Below are positions 1-11,094 of a DNA stretch of 60,000 bases, piece after piece. The translations under genes and the position numbers were made by a program. Every line of letters begins with the position of its first letter. The stretch's first letter is position 1. The notes under the pieces are model-generated. The model worked only from the letters and a program-made list of their open reading frames with translations, ran no database searches and was not told the origin of the DNA. Origin of the DNA: Polytrichum commune (lineage: Eukaryota; Streptophyta; Polytrichopsida; Polytrichales; Polytrichaceae); assembly GCA_950295325.1 (NCBI GenBank), contig OX485803.1:35047554-35107553 (forward strand). The letters are read 5' to 3'.

Positions 1-1459
1 TGTATTCCAATAGCTTTCATATTATGTTTTGGTTGAATAATTGTTTTTGACCATGATATAGGATGTACCGTTGATACCCTGAGGTACATTTATAGATAGT
101 TGTGAGCACATGGATGATATAATACATTGCAATGTCATACACTCCTTACCTCATACACTGCAACACTCAAGTTATATATTGAACTCCATGGTATAAATAA
201 TATGGGTGTTTACAAATTAATCGTGTTAAAGAAGTTTTAAAACTAACATTCCATAGGCTTTGGTAGAATGGGGAATTAGAATAACATATATTAATGCCCC
301 ACGCTATGGATGAGCACCATTGAATGATATCTCATGGATTTCTCTCGGTAGTTGGATGTAATCTATCGGGTTAGATGCGTGAAGGGGTCTCGACGGGTTC
401 ACGCATTATGTTTGGCGTTGTGAATTCCTGGTTATGATTTGTATATGCAAACTCCCATCATCTTGCAAACTTGATGAATGTTGATGGTTGATTGGTAAAA
501 ATTGGATAGTAGATGCACATGCATAATTGTACTCCTCAGGTTTCGGCTGCGGTTCTTTTGACCAGCTAAAATTTTGGCCGATTTCGGTTGCGGTTCCTTT
601 TGGCATAGTTTTCTATTGTGCACATGCATGCGCTTCCTAGATAAAAGGTCGGGATCAGCTAGATACTTACCTCTTGATGAATTTGATTAGCCATTGCCTC
701 CATCTGATGGTTCTAGAGTTAATGATGAGAGCACTAACCATGTGGCATCTAACTTGAATTCCTCATTGGTGAGTGCCAAGGTCATGGCTAGATAAAATTA
801 AGATATGAAACTAATAACCTTGGAGGATTACCAATGACACTTAAGGTCTTGAGAGAAAAGGTGTGTGGAGAATACAATCGATTGGATTCCAAGAATACAA
901 TCCACAACCTCTTCAAAAAAACTAAAAAAACTAAAAAAAACTAAAACTAAAAATCACTTCATGGACAACATGCATATTCAAAACTGGTGCCAACAAACGA
1001 AAGTTTAGTTTAGTGATCATCCCCAATTGCAAGCCTCTAAAGGGAAGTTTATTGTTTGACCACATCAGACCATCAAGCACGAGCAGCTCAAGGCATTCAA
1101 CTACTAAGTGCAATGAATGAAACTAGTGGCTATGAGAAAAAAAACCAATTGCTCTAGTCGGGGATCTAACACACAATCAAGAGGCATTGTGGGTGACAAC
1201 AAGTGAATAGGTAAGAATTCAATATGTGCATAACATGGATTGGTTCAAGATGAGTTGTTGCTTATTAAAGCAATTTAAAATTGTGGTTGTTGTCTAAGCC
1301 ATTAGCTCAGTTGAGTGTCATTGAGTTGAAGGTCCTCCATGATGCCATATGTTTTGGTAGATTGTCTTGTTTGGAGCATTGGGGGTTAGAGTTAGGGTTT
1401 GCACTTTCTATCTTGAGCAAGGGACCAAATAATAGATTACCCAAATATTACTCATTTGA
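1..1459. other. Unannotated AT-rich sequence
   Basis: I recognise no gene or element here. Open frames are short (at most about 70 codons) and resemble no known protein. The only local structure is an A-rich run of repeated 'aaaaaact' near 915-950. Confidence 0.6.
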
Positions 1460-1486
1460 AAGAAAGCCTTTGCCAAAGGCTTTCTT
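1460..1486. repeat. Perfect 13-bp-arm hairpin
   Basis: AAGAAAGCCTTTG at 1460-1472 is followed, after one base, by its exact reverse complement at 1474-1486. No U-run follows and there is no gene upstream, so I do not call it a terminator. It may be the core of a small foldback element. Confidence 0.85.
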
Positions 1487-1671
1487 CATTTGACTAAATT
1501 ATGTAAATTCACCCTTGGCCATTGAAAATTGGTCGGAATGCTTTTGTCCAAAGCATAATGTGTCATTTTCTAACATAATGAAAAGATCTAAGAATGAGTA
1601 ATTCCCTACAAACTTTAACTGGTCACCATGGCCTTTTACATACCTTTGAACCATTTCACAAATGCATCTTC

Positions 1672-1927
1672 ATCACTATATTCGTTAATTGGAGACTTTT
1701 TCATGATTTGGAGACAAATCAAGGACTTCAAGTTTGATATCGTGTTTAGTGCATGCTTTGATTATGATATAGATACTTGTTATATTTAGAAATATATATA
1801 CTCCTCATGCATGAATATGTAGAAAGTTCGTTACCAATGTTCCCCACGTTCACAATATTGCATCCCAAACTATGAGTAAATTTGATTTTGAGACTTTCCA
1901 AAGTCTCCAATTAACGAATATAGTGAT
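1672..1927. repeat. Foldback repeat with perfect 28-bp arms
   Basis: Positions 1672-1699 (starting ATCACTATATTCGTTAATTG) are exactly reverse-complementary to 1900-1927, with about 200 bp of unique sequence between them. Perfect arms in otherwise decayed DNA suggest a young foldback or MITE-type insertion, or recent gene conversion between the arms. I see no clear target duplication outside the arms and no reading frame inside. Confidence 0.8.
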
Positions 1928-2352
1928 CTTCCATGTGTGCATCAACATGACCACACTGTAAAAATCAAAATAAACAAACTTATACAATTGATTATGAAAG
2001 CATGAGCAAAACAAAAGAGGTAAGGAGAAACTTGGGTCTAGAAGGATCATATTAGAATCAACCATGCCTCAAGTTCTTTCTCCAATGGAATACATAGAGA
2101 CTCAAGGGTCGTGTTGCTTGAATCCCACTAGTTCAACCATTTATTCTTGTAGACGAGCTTCACAAGAGTGAGTGCAATCATTTGCAATCTCTCTAACATC
2201 ATTTCAGGCTCCGAATGAACTCCCAAATGTATATTGATCTTCGCATAGCTGATATTAACAACTTACTGAAGGCAAGCAAATACATAGAGCATGACATTGC
2301 TTGAAGAAAGACAATGATACACCTCATTTATTAGTTCACACCATCTGTTGGA

Positions 2353-2753
2353 TTACCGACATCTAGATAGGTAGATACATAGAAACTCCGGTCCCTTTTT
2401 AGCAAGGGGCCGGCGTGAATAAAGTGTCCGTTCGTAATGTCAATAACCCGATGCCCACCGGACAAGGGGACATTGGGGCAATACTACTCTCCCCTTTCGA
2501 GGATGGGCACTATAGTGACACACAATACTAGTTCCTAGCTAGCCACTAGTGCCTTGAAGATACCAGACATGGTATCCCCCCAAAGGGCTTTGAGGTACCC
2601 ATACAACAAGGTCCAAGGACCCCCCACCATAGTTGGGTGGACTAAGGTGGTGAGCACCACGCCGGCATGGGGAATAGAACCCACAACCTCCTCATTGGGG
2701 GCCATGAGCCCTAACCACCAATCCAAGGCCTATGGCGCCTTTACCGACATCTA
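2353..2753 (-). mobile_element. tRNA-derived SINE with 13-bp target-site duplication
   Basis: Read on the minus strand, the element body (2740 down to 2366, 375 bp) begins with a tRNA-like head. It has an A-box-like TGGTTAGGGCTC (complement of 2706-2717) and a B-box-like GGTTCTATTCC (complement of 2671-2681), spaced as in an internal RNA polymerase III promoter. A tRNA-unrelated body follows. Both ends are flanked by the same 13 bases, TTACCGACATCTA, at 2353-2365 and 2741-2753, the signature of LINE-mediated insertion. The 3' end is a TCTA/TATC-type simple sequence, not poly-A. I did not recognise the body as a named SINE family. The perfect duplication suggests fairly recent insertion. Confidence 0.88.
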
Positions 2754-3634
2754 CAAGTATCTTGAGCTCTTTTCTACAAATTCATGTTATAGCTTTTGTT
2801 TTTGCATTTTATACAACGTCCCACACGCTTTTTTTTTTGGGTCCATGATTCAAAAAATGTCTTCTCGTTGTACTTACGAGATGCCTCTTCAATTACAATA
2901 GTTAGACGACGTGCATAAGTTTAAATCTTCTAAATCAAATTAAATTAATTACATAAATACCCAAGGAGTTAGGGTACACATCTTGTAAAGAACTTATGCA
3001 AAGACATCGTTAGTGAGAGTACACCCTAAACTCCATAATATCAACCTCCATAATGTCACACATTCTCTAATATCCTGAAACCCTAGGGAACGGATGTTTG
3101 TAGTTCAAATCTCATTACTTATTGTCACATTTCTTTCCTGTATATCATGAAATTTTCCATTATTGCAAACCATCAAAGAAGTCAACCCACATCCTCACAT
3201 TGAGTCATGTGTCAACATGTGGAGTGTCTTCTTCTTTTTCTTCTTCTTGTGCCACTTGTTGAATGTTGGTGCATGTGTCGGCCACATCACCCGTGAAGGT
3301 TAAGTGGAGTGGACCACACTAACGTAGGTGACGGGAGAACAAATTCAAATTTATCCTCACATCTCCTTTATGTTATTCCATAACGCCACATGCTACACTA
3401 ATTCTATAGTATCACACATCCATGTTAACCCTACAAAACTCCGTAATATCACATGCACTTTGGTTGCCACAGGTGTGATACTACAGAGTTTAGAGTGTAT
3501 ACCACATTGGCTTCCCACCTAACTTTATACACTTGGAGTATTGATTCGGGGTAAGAATATCCTTGAAGTTCTCCAACTTGAGAGATCCAAGGCTTCGGAC
3601 ACGATGGAGTTTATGCAGTCAACTCATCCCAACA
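2754..3634. other. Unannotated sequence
   Basis: No gene or element recognised. A short TTC/CTT-rich stretch lies at 3226-3250. Confidence 0.55.
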
Positions 3635-4034
3635 TTAGGGCATCTGTAGTGGATCTAGGTAAAGCTCACTGCAAACCAAAACCTATCTTTTGACTGACCT
3701 AAAATTAGAAACTGAAATTACCATCATTAGAAGCACACCTAAATAAACGTGAGATATTTCTCAAGAAAAAAGAATTGTAAAAATTTGATGTAGGTGAAAT
3801 CCCTCATTGAAAACACCACATTTTCAAAATTTAGAGGGAGGGCACCAAATCTTGCTTTAAAATGGAAAGATCCTCCCACACTCCCTCCAAATTTTTGACA
3901 TTTAGAGGGAATGTGGGAGGATCTGTCCATTTTTAAGCAAGATTTGGTGCACTCCCTCTAAATTTTGAGCAATTTTAAGCAAGATAGGTCTTGGTTTGCA
4001 GTGAGCTTTACCAGTTGCATTGCTGATGCTCTTA
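3635..4034. mobile_element. Tourist-like (PIF/Harbinger) MITE with TTA duplication
   Basis: The 394-bp body (3638-4031) is flanked on each side by TTA (3635-3637 and 4032-4034). Its ends are related inverted repeats: the left begins GGGCATCTGTAGTGG and the complement of the right begins GAGCATCAGCAATGC. The subterminal segment GGTAAAGCTCACTGCAAACC (from 3658) is repeated inverted up to 4012, and the middle folds into a second long imperfect hairpin. TTA duplications and a GRGCATC terminus are typical of PIF/Harbinger MITEs in plants. No transposase frame is present, so it would have depended on an autonomous partner elsewhere. Confidence 0.88.
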
Positions 4035-4317
4035 CCACTTTTTGTGAATATGAAAAGGACATCAATAACTAATATTTTAAAGTTCTTCAGTGTTTGCAGA
4101 GTTTCTAAGAGATCAACATAACTCATCGATATTAACATACCTATTAACATTGCACTTAGCATTATGAATAATGTCCACCAAACGAGCGGGCTCAAGTAAT
4201 AAACAATCAACAAAGTGTTGCTGCTCTTTGTTCTTTTAGTGGAATCTATGAATATGATGAAGTCTTCAACATTTGTCAAAGCCATTTTGGCCATCAAAAA
4301 TGTTGGTTTTTTCTTGG

Positions 4318-4359
4318 TTTTTTTTTTTTTTTTTTTTTTTTTGGGGGGGGGGGGGGGGG
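4318..4359. repeat. Abutting homopolymers T25 then G17
   Basis: About 25 T are followed directly by about 17 G. Exact lengths may reflect sequencing or assembly error. Open frames across it encode poly-Phe/Gly or poly-Lys/Pro and are artefacts. Confidence 0.9.
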
Positions 4360-5329
4360 CAGCACTTCACATAAATGTGCTTTGTAAAGTTTCCACCCTT
4401 CACAGTGAAGGCCTCTCCAAAAACTGCCGGTCACAAAATACAATGGCCGCCGCAATTTGCAAATAGAAACATAGTTGGACTCCAATCTTGGCACTCTAGC
4501 ATACACTTCCAAATTCCAATAACTATAGCAAACACTTCTAGGTTCCAATAACTCCTGCAATTTTGACTCTAAAACTTCGACTCGGCACTGACAACAACTT
4601 CGACTTGGCAAGCACAACTATATGTGAGCGTGGATTTTCAAAACATAATTGGGTGAAGAGTGATCGCAGAAGTCGATTGAAACTTGAAACATTTGATGCA
4701 TTGATGTGAGTGTCATTATGTGGTCTTCCGATGGAAAATATGGATTGGGCTAAAAATTTTGACACTTGAAAATTGACCAAAAACCGGAGGGCTTTGCCTT
4801 TGGAGTTGAATGATGATTAAGTGCATTATGTAGGGAATCTAAATAATTTTAGTGCATCATTTTATTGCATGTACTTCTTCAATATAGTGAGACATCACAT
4901 TATTTTCATATTGAATACGAAACGGCCAATATCAAGTTTTTTTTTGGTGAAGTGCTGCAAAAAAAGTTTGAAAGTATGAGTGAAGTGTGATTATTTGAAG
5001 CCCTTCTTCACATTGAAATGCATGTGCACACTTCAAACTTGAACACTGGCTACGACAACAAATTAATTTTCTAAAGTTGCAGATCAACTTCTAAAGTGAC
5101 CAGACAAGAGGCAATGGAATCAATCAATTAAGTGGGATAGATATTCTAGATTTGAAATGGGTTTCATACGAAGTCTCCTTATCAAATAATTGAAATAAAG
5201 TATTTTCTTCCCCGAATAATTACGTGTCGGGATCAAAGGGTTTTGTACGTAGTGAAATGGGCATGATGGATAGTATTATGCTGCTGAAAGACCTTTTAGG
5301 TTTCGAATTCGTTCATGACAACAATCCGA
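4360..5329. other. Unannotated sequence
   Basis: No gene recognised. A 12-bp sequence GCAGCACTTCAC just right of the homopolymer junction recurs inverted near 4943-4956, but I could not build convincing element ends from it. Confidence 0.5.
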
Positions 5330-6045
5330 GTAGTGGACTCTTCATTGGAAACCTAAATGACATGCATGATGGCTCTGGAATGAAACACCCCATGTAATGT
5401 ATACAAAAAAGCAAATGTATACGTACTAATAGTAAGCTAGAAATGGACTCAAACATTTATACGAAGCTTTCCAATTTAATGTGATAAATGTTTCCACTAC
5501 ATTCAAAAATAGGCCTTTATTACATAAATAATTCACTTTCACTTTCCAATGAGAAAATCGTTGAGGATTTTTTCATCCATGTGATATAACTCACAACTAG
5601 GATTTAAGTACATTTGGATTTATGCATCTATTTTGGACAATTCCAACTGCCAATATGACATACAACAGATCACAAAACTACACAAATATGGTGGTTGTTG
5701 TGTTGTTGCTTTTGTTGTTGATGTTTGATGTTCTTATCTCCACAAGCGCACATCCCTTATTATTTTTGGATAGGTGGTTTGTCGAAATATACTTAAAATG
5801 TCAATTTCATGATATATTGGCACGCATCATTTGAATGAAATAAGGTAAATAAGAAGAAACTAGCACATCTATTATGAATTTTCTTCAAACCTTAGGGCCC
5901 CTTTTCTACATCTACCTTAACTTCAAAAGAATCAATAGCCATGTTAAATATACACACAATGCCTCTCCCTTATGTATAATATATAAGCTACTGCTTCAAA
6001 TCATACCCCTTTCTATACTCACATTATTTCATAGGGTAGTCGAAA
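5330..6045. repeat. Dispersed repeat R1, copy a
   Basis: This segment aligns by eye, in the same orientation, with 44,314-44,860 and more weakly with 40,965-41,545. Shared landmarks, in order, are 'tggactcttcattggaaac', 'cactttcactttcc', a 'ttttcatcc' block, and 'cacatctattat' followed by 'acatctacctt'. The copies differ by many substitutions and indels. A minus-strand reading of the last part gives a shared K-V-D-V peptide in copies a and c, so R1 may derive from a coding sequence, but I recognise no family. It ends close to the MULE fragment that begins near 6180. Confidence 0.6.
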
Positions 6046-6179
6046 GACAAAATCTTTGTTTTAAAAATATCAATAGACCTTCCCAACATTGGAGTCGGAG
6101 CTTGTCAAGCTTATGCAAGGCAAAGGGAGATGGAGAATTTTGTGGATAATATTCGACCATGTCAAGCATTTGAAAAACT

Positions 6180-6720
6180 AGATGACAATGGCTTGCCATG
6201 TGTATGATGGCCAATATTGTAAGGTGTTGACAATTGCATGTCAAGACATGCAATTTGAAGATGTTGTAGCACATATGTTCTTCTTGGAGAACTAAATGTT
6301 GTCATGATAGACAATGGGGTGCCAAATGTGAACTTCACAAGTTTATGGCAAACAATGCTCAAGCTAATTGGAACACAATTTGGAAAGTTTATGGTTGTGG
6401 AGATCCTACTAATCCAATGAAGATCGCTAGCATACTTATCCATTCTATTGGTCTACCGATCTCAACAAAGTCACTTATAAGTATATAAAACCTTCCTTGC
6501 AATTCCAACACAACCATATGTGCAAGGATTACAAAGACCCGAAGACAATTGACAACGATGTAACTAAATATCATGTGATTTGTTTATGGTAATAGTCTTC
6601 TAGAGCTTCCACAAAAGAAGACATGCTTGGACTCTTGGAGTGATTAATTTTTTGGCATTTTCATGAAATGTAGTGGAATGGTCATATGCTAATTGTAAGT
6701 GTTTAAAAATCGTAATCTTT
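6180..6720 (+). pseudogene. Decayed MULE-type transposase fragment, central region
   Basis: A protein resembling plant MULE/SWIM-type transposases can be followed on the plus strand in three pieces. One runs from about 6212 and includes QYCKVLTIACQDMQFED. The next, at 6342-6419, includes FMANNAQANWNTIWKVYG. The third, from about 6446 on, includes YIKPSLQFQH and CKDYKDPKTID. They lie in two alternating frames, so at least two frameshifts separate them, and stops occur at 6293-6295 and 6590-6595. The family assignment is from memory of similar plant proteins; the order of blocks fits the region upstream of the SWIM zinc finger. The C-terminal part is not contiguous: the next DNA carries a minus-strand fragment of the same family, then a plus-strand one. 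It cannot encode a functional protein. Confidence 0.7.
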
Positions 6721-7228
6721 AATGATGGCTAGCTCTTAAAGTGTGACCACTATATATTGTATTTTTCTCATATCCCACTCTTATGGTTTCAAACGACATG
6801 AACGTGCACATATTCCATCGAACATCCTTGCAAAACGGTTCACAACAAGTGGCTCCAATAGTTTTGCAACAAGATGACTTGCATGTACAAAGCCACAATG
6901 GAGGATTTAATTTGAGCATATATACAAATATTTGGTCATGGTTAGAGTTAGCATGTCAACACTCACCATAAAAAATGATATAATTTCCATGTTTAGATAA
7001 TTTCATGATAAATTAATAAAAATTGGCTATGAATGTAATACATTGCAACGTCTTATTAAAGAGATATGGGGCTTATTGTCATGGAATCCATGCACTATGT
7101 TTTTCCATGATTATGGGCTCCTTATTTAGGTTGCCAAAATGAAACTACCAAAGAAATACTATTACATTGTTACTATATATTCATATGTCCAAAATTCAAC
7201 ACCAAGAGTGTTTTGCCACATTAGTTTG
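6721..7228. other. Unannotated gap between MULE fragments
   Basis: No protein similarity or element ends recognised. It separates the plus-strand central MULE fragment from the minus-strand SWIM fragment. Confidence 0.5.
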
Positions 7229-7650
7229 CTAGAGAAGGTGCATGAACTCATTTAAGCTTAAAGTTGGGGGATGTATGAACTTGTCGGTGGCATAGTCAAA
7301 CTTACTAAGACATCTAAACATGTAATAGAAGTCTTTGCATGAAGCCCATTGACCCCTCTTCAATATTATATAGATGATATTTGTGAAATTTGGGTAGTGA
7401 CATTGGGGACTATCAATAACTGAGACAATGTATGTCTTCTCCACGTTGGAGACAATAGTGAAAATGTAGCCATGTCACGGGTATGTGATTACATTGACGC
7501 CAATCACATAATATTCATGTATGAGGCAATCTCCTATCAATTGCAGTGCTCTGGCATGGGGCCTACAACGTTGCATTGTATGGTCTCAGCGAACGTGTTG
7601 TTCGGGTGCATTAGATTCGGAGGCACTTTCAACCACCAAAAGGTCTTCGT
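7229..7650 (-). pseudogene. Decayed MULE C-terminus with degenerate SWIM zinc finger
   Basis: Read on the minus strand, 7444-7229 gives an uninterrupted 71-codon stretch with QCHYPNF, then KRGQWASCKDFYYMF, then DKFIHPPTLSLNEFMHLL. This aligns with the SWIM region of the plus-strand fragment at 8560-8760. The CxCx(n)CxH zinc ligands are lost: C-x-C has become C-H-Y and C-K-H has become C-K-D. Upstream, to about 7640, further blocks (YYVIGVNVITYP, NVVGPMPEHCN) align with the neighbouring copy but contain stops. The fragment abuts the plus-strand copy at about 7655 in head-to-head orientation. SWIM fingers occur C-terminal to the DDE core in MULE transposases; this copy is dead. Confidence 0.72.
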
Positions 7651-7654
7651 AAAG

Positions 7655-8800
7655 GCTATATGATTCAATGACCATTTGTAGAGATCCAAAGCTACTAGTG
7701 GAGGCTGTGAAGTCTTATCCGGGCCCAAAGATCTTGACACTAAGGATTGTGACTTGGAGGACTCAAAGTTGTTTGGTCCTACCAAACCATAACTCACCTC
7801 CCCACCAATGCCAATTGCAATTCACATCAATCCAACAAAGTGAACCTCTCCATTTTCCTTCCAATCACTAGGGAAAATGAGCATGTATAGAGGAGTTGTC
7901 GAAATTTGTAGAGCATGTTGTGGCACATACCACATTTGTGTTTAGAGATTGAAACCATGTTTTCCAATGGCATATTCCAAGATTGGCATCCAACTCTGCC
8001 AAAAGACATTGGACAATGGAAGCCAATACTCTGACTTTGTGCAATGCCAAAGTCGGAACTAGTAAACATGGTACCCTTGCTCCAATATACAAAAGGATGA
8101 AAGAGAAGTTCTATTCCACCAATAATGTGGAGCATGAGTTTTGGTTTTGCCCTGAGTTGCCATGGTGTTGTGTGAGTGGTAGCAAAATGAAATATGTTCT
8201 TGAGTGGCCAATAGTATCCACCACATGGCCAATGAAGACAAGAACCACTCTCTCAAGGAAGTAGGGGTTGGCGCTAAATAACACCAAGTTTCATTTGCAG
8301 CAGAGGGATTCAATTTCGCTTTGTTGCAAGTTCTTGGCAATTACAACCCTCCCCATCCATAAGTCATATTTATGTGTGACACCGAGCCCGGATGTCCACC
8401 CAACTTCAATTCTCGAAGGTAGTTCATCACAATCGAGCATCACCCATTGCAGATTTCAAAAATGCACGGGAGACTATGTTGTTGGAGTCACAATTACTCC
8501 GTATCCACGATTTGGAGTGATCATTAACATAGTCTCAAAGGAGGACAACTCCTACCCTGTCACAATTAGCAACATCCCAAACTGCACATGCCCAAGCTTC
8601 ACCAAAATGCCCTCACATGCTTTGAGAACAAAAGGGAAATGTGTGCATTGCAAACACATATACTATGTGTTCATATTTCTATGCAAAGATGGATTATGGC
8701 AACGACAAGTTCATGCCCACTCCAACGTTCACATACATGAGATCATACAACTACTTGAACTTGCTGGTGTTGTTGAACATGCTAACATTACAAAGTAAAA
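7655..8800 (+). pseudogene. Decayed MULE-type C-terminal half with SWIM zinc finger
   Basis: Blocks in order are CRDPKLLVEAVKSYPG (about 7683), a frame-shifted DLDTKDCDLEDSKLFG, NSAKRHWTMEANTL (from 7989), FWFCPELPWCCVSGSKMKYV (about 8130-8200), then after a stop at 8262-8264 a long open stretch to 8798. That stretch holds the SWIM finger: C-T-C (8583-8591) and C-K-H (8649-8657) are intact, framed by NIPNCTCPSF and HIYYVF. Two compensating frameshifts between about 8680 and 8740 hide DYGNDKFMPTPTFTY, after which EIIQLLELAGVVEHANITK returns to the first frame. SWIM fingers bind nucleic acid or protein in MULE transposases and their domesticated FAR1/FHY3 relatives. The frameshifts and stop make this a pseudogene. 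The family call rests on motif recognition, not a search. Confidence 0.78.
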
Positions 8801-10832
8801 TCTTAAACATGTGGGAGTTTATTATATTTGACATCAATGTTCACATGTTACTGCTCATCGCTCACATGTTACCATGCAATGCTCATATGCTACTACTCAT
8901 GTCTTAGCTTCCCTTTGGATGGATCCCATTGGCTACGTAATGTAATTGCTAAAAGACCATATCCCTATGTAATTCACCGTTGTACTATTATACACATTTT
9001 GTAGGGTTCCAAGACCTAGTTTGACACCCTAGACTATGCAACATATGGTGTTCGGCCATGACCCATTGGCCTGGGAAAGTTCCATATTCCCAAGGCATAG
9101 GCATCCATTGCCACATGTGTCGCAATCTGGTTGGCCGACGTTCACATGGTGCTATGGAGAATTAGGGGGTATATTGGATGGGAATATTCCATACTTTATG
9201 TTTGGGGTTTTTTAAGCATTAGGAATTTTGCTAAAACAAACCCAAAAATCCTTCATCTTAGGTCACAGAAAGCAATGAGAAAGTTAGACAACCTCATTTT
9301 GGCCTCTTCAGTTGTTTATGGGTTAAGTAGAATGATTCACACGAGTGTATTTTCCTATAGGTTTTGAAGTTCCATCTCAACCTTTGACCTTTAGGATCTA
9401 AGGTGCTCAATAACGGAAGACCTATATACACAATTTCCACAAGTAGTTGAAAAAAACATCATCTCGAGAACTTTGTTACTTTCCTCATGTTGTTGAATTC
9501 GTCACCTAAAATTAATCGTTTAATGAAATACCATTGAAAGTTCAAAGGGTGTATTATGAAAATTGAGATGCCTTAATAAGAAAGACTCTGAATTATGCTT
9601 AAATGTTGCAATCCACCTAAAGATTAAATTTATATGCTCGAAATCTCAATTTATATGCATCTAGACATGTCATGAACCATCTCTAAAATTTAATTGCAAA
9701 TATTATCAACATGTTACAACAAGTTAGCATTTTTATGAATGTATTTTTGGCATTTCAAAAGTAACTCACATGAAAGACAAAGGTAAAAGGACATAAAACA
9801 AAAGTAAAATCACACCCACAAAGGATGACTTGTGATACTAGATTTTGCAATAATTGTAAATTGGTTTCCTTCACACGCTTTGCCACATTTGCACCCTATT
9901 CTCAACTTATTTCTTCAATTGGAATTGTTACTAGAAGAATGAAATTATCGTAAAGGTTCACTCGTCAAGAAAGGACTTAAGATTATTCTTATTGACATCA
10001 AAATCGCATGTGTTTTCTTGTGTTTAAAGCCCACTAAAGGTTATTTTTGACATTCGAGCGTTAATGGAGATTTTTTTCAAAAATCAAACTAAGCATGGAG
10101 TGATATAAGATTTTTTATAGATTTTTTATAAATAAAATGGGATGGAAATATTCAATATATGAAGGAATTTGATACACATGAGATTGTTGTCAAAATTGAA
10201 TGATAATGAGAAACACTTTGGTGTCCCACTACCTTAGGGATGTAAATAAAGGTTTATCAACACTTATATACATACTATATGCATACTACATGCTATACAT
10301 TTTGAAACTTTGAAAGAAGAGGACATCGATGTAGTTTATTCTCCAAAGTTTCAAATTGGTTGGTTGTTGATCATGGCATGTTCAAAGAACAGTGTGGAGA
10401 TGGCCTAGGATGGTCATTCATATGCCACATGTGCAACAAGCAGGGACCCCCACATGCCCAAAGTAATGTACATACAGTCCTATATGTACTCGATATATCG
10501 TAGTGAAAGCTTTGGTGTAGGTGATAATGGCTCTCACCCACACTTTTCATCCTTTTTATATAAACACTCTTATTGAATTGGTGGATCATACGATTGCAAT
10601 CCTCCAAGTTGATGGTCATGAAAATAGGACAATATGCAATTGATCAATGTGCCATCATTGACGCAACATTGTGTACAAGGGAATGCGTACAAGGTAACAT
10701 CAAGGAATTTAACGACACTTGCCTCAGGGCCATCTAAAAATTCCACAAAACATGGCCCAAATGACATTCCCCTGCATAAAAGTCTTCCAAGTTTTCATGG
10801 AAGGACCTGTATAACGGACCTGAGATTGGCAC
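8801..10832. other. Unannotated sequence downstream of the MULE fragment
   Basis: No gene recognised. A degenerate 'gctcayatg' motif recurs three or four times at 8820-8900. Short frames, the longest about 80 codons, resemble nothing I know. Confidence 0.5.
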
Positions 10833-10977
10833 CATAACATTATTCGGATCCATACCAATGTTATGTGGGACTAACAATATCTCACAAAATATTCCCACAT
10901 CCAACGGAATGTGAAAAATATTCCATAGAATATTGTCGATCCCACATAACATTTTTATGAATCTGAATAATATTATG
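10833..10977. mobile_element. 145-bp foldback MITE
   Basis: The sequence is almost entirely an inverted repeat. The left arm starts CATAACATTATTCGGATCCA and contains AATGTTATGTGGGA; the right arm (10,939-10,977) is its imperfect reverse complement. A related half-element lies at 20,991-21,057, sharing CCCACATAACATTGTTATG-type sequence, which supports a dispersed family. No clear target duplication. Confidence 0.72.
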
Positions 10978-11094
10978 ACATTATATGATATAAAGGACGC
11001 ATTTTAAAGAAAGTTTGACTATGTCTTCATATTTCGTTACATCTTTAAATAGACATTTGGGATTGGGGGGAAAGGGGGGGTTACACACAGGGGT

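Noticed and set aside
1460-1486. Intrinsic terminator at the perfect hairpin
   Set aside because: The context is eukaryotic, with no upstream gene and no T-run after the stem.
4294-4617. Minus-strand frame with poly-Pro/poly-Lys
   Set aside because: Created by the T25-G17 homopolymers.
4360-4960. Inverted GCAGCACTTCAC pair as MITE ends
   Set aside because: Only 12 bp match, next to homopolymers; no further terminal similarity or target duplication.
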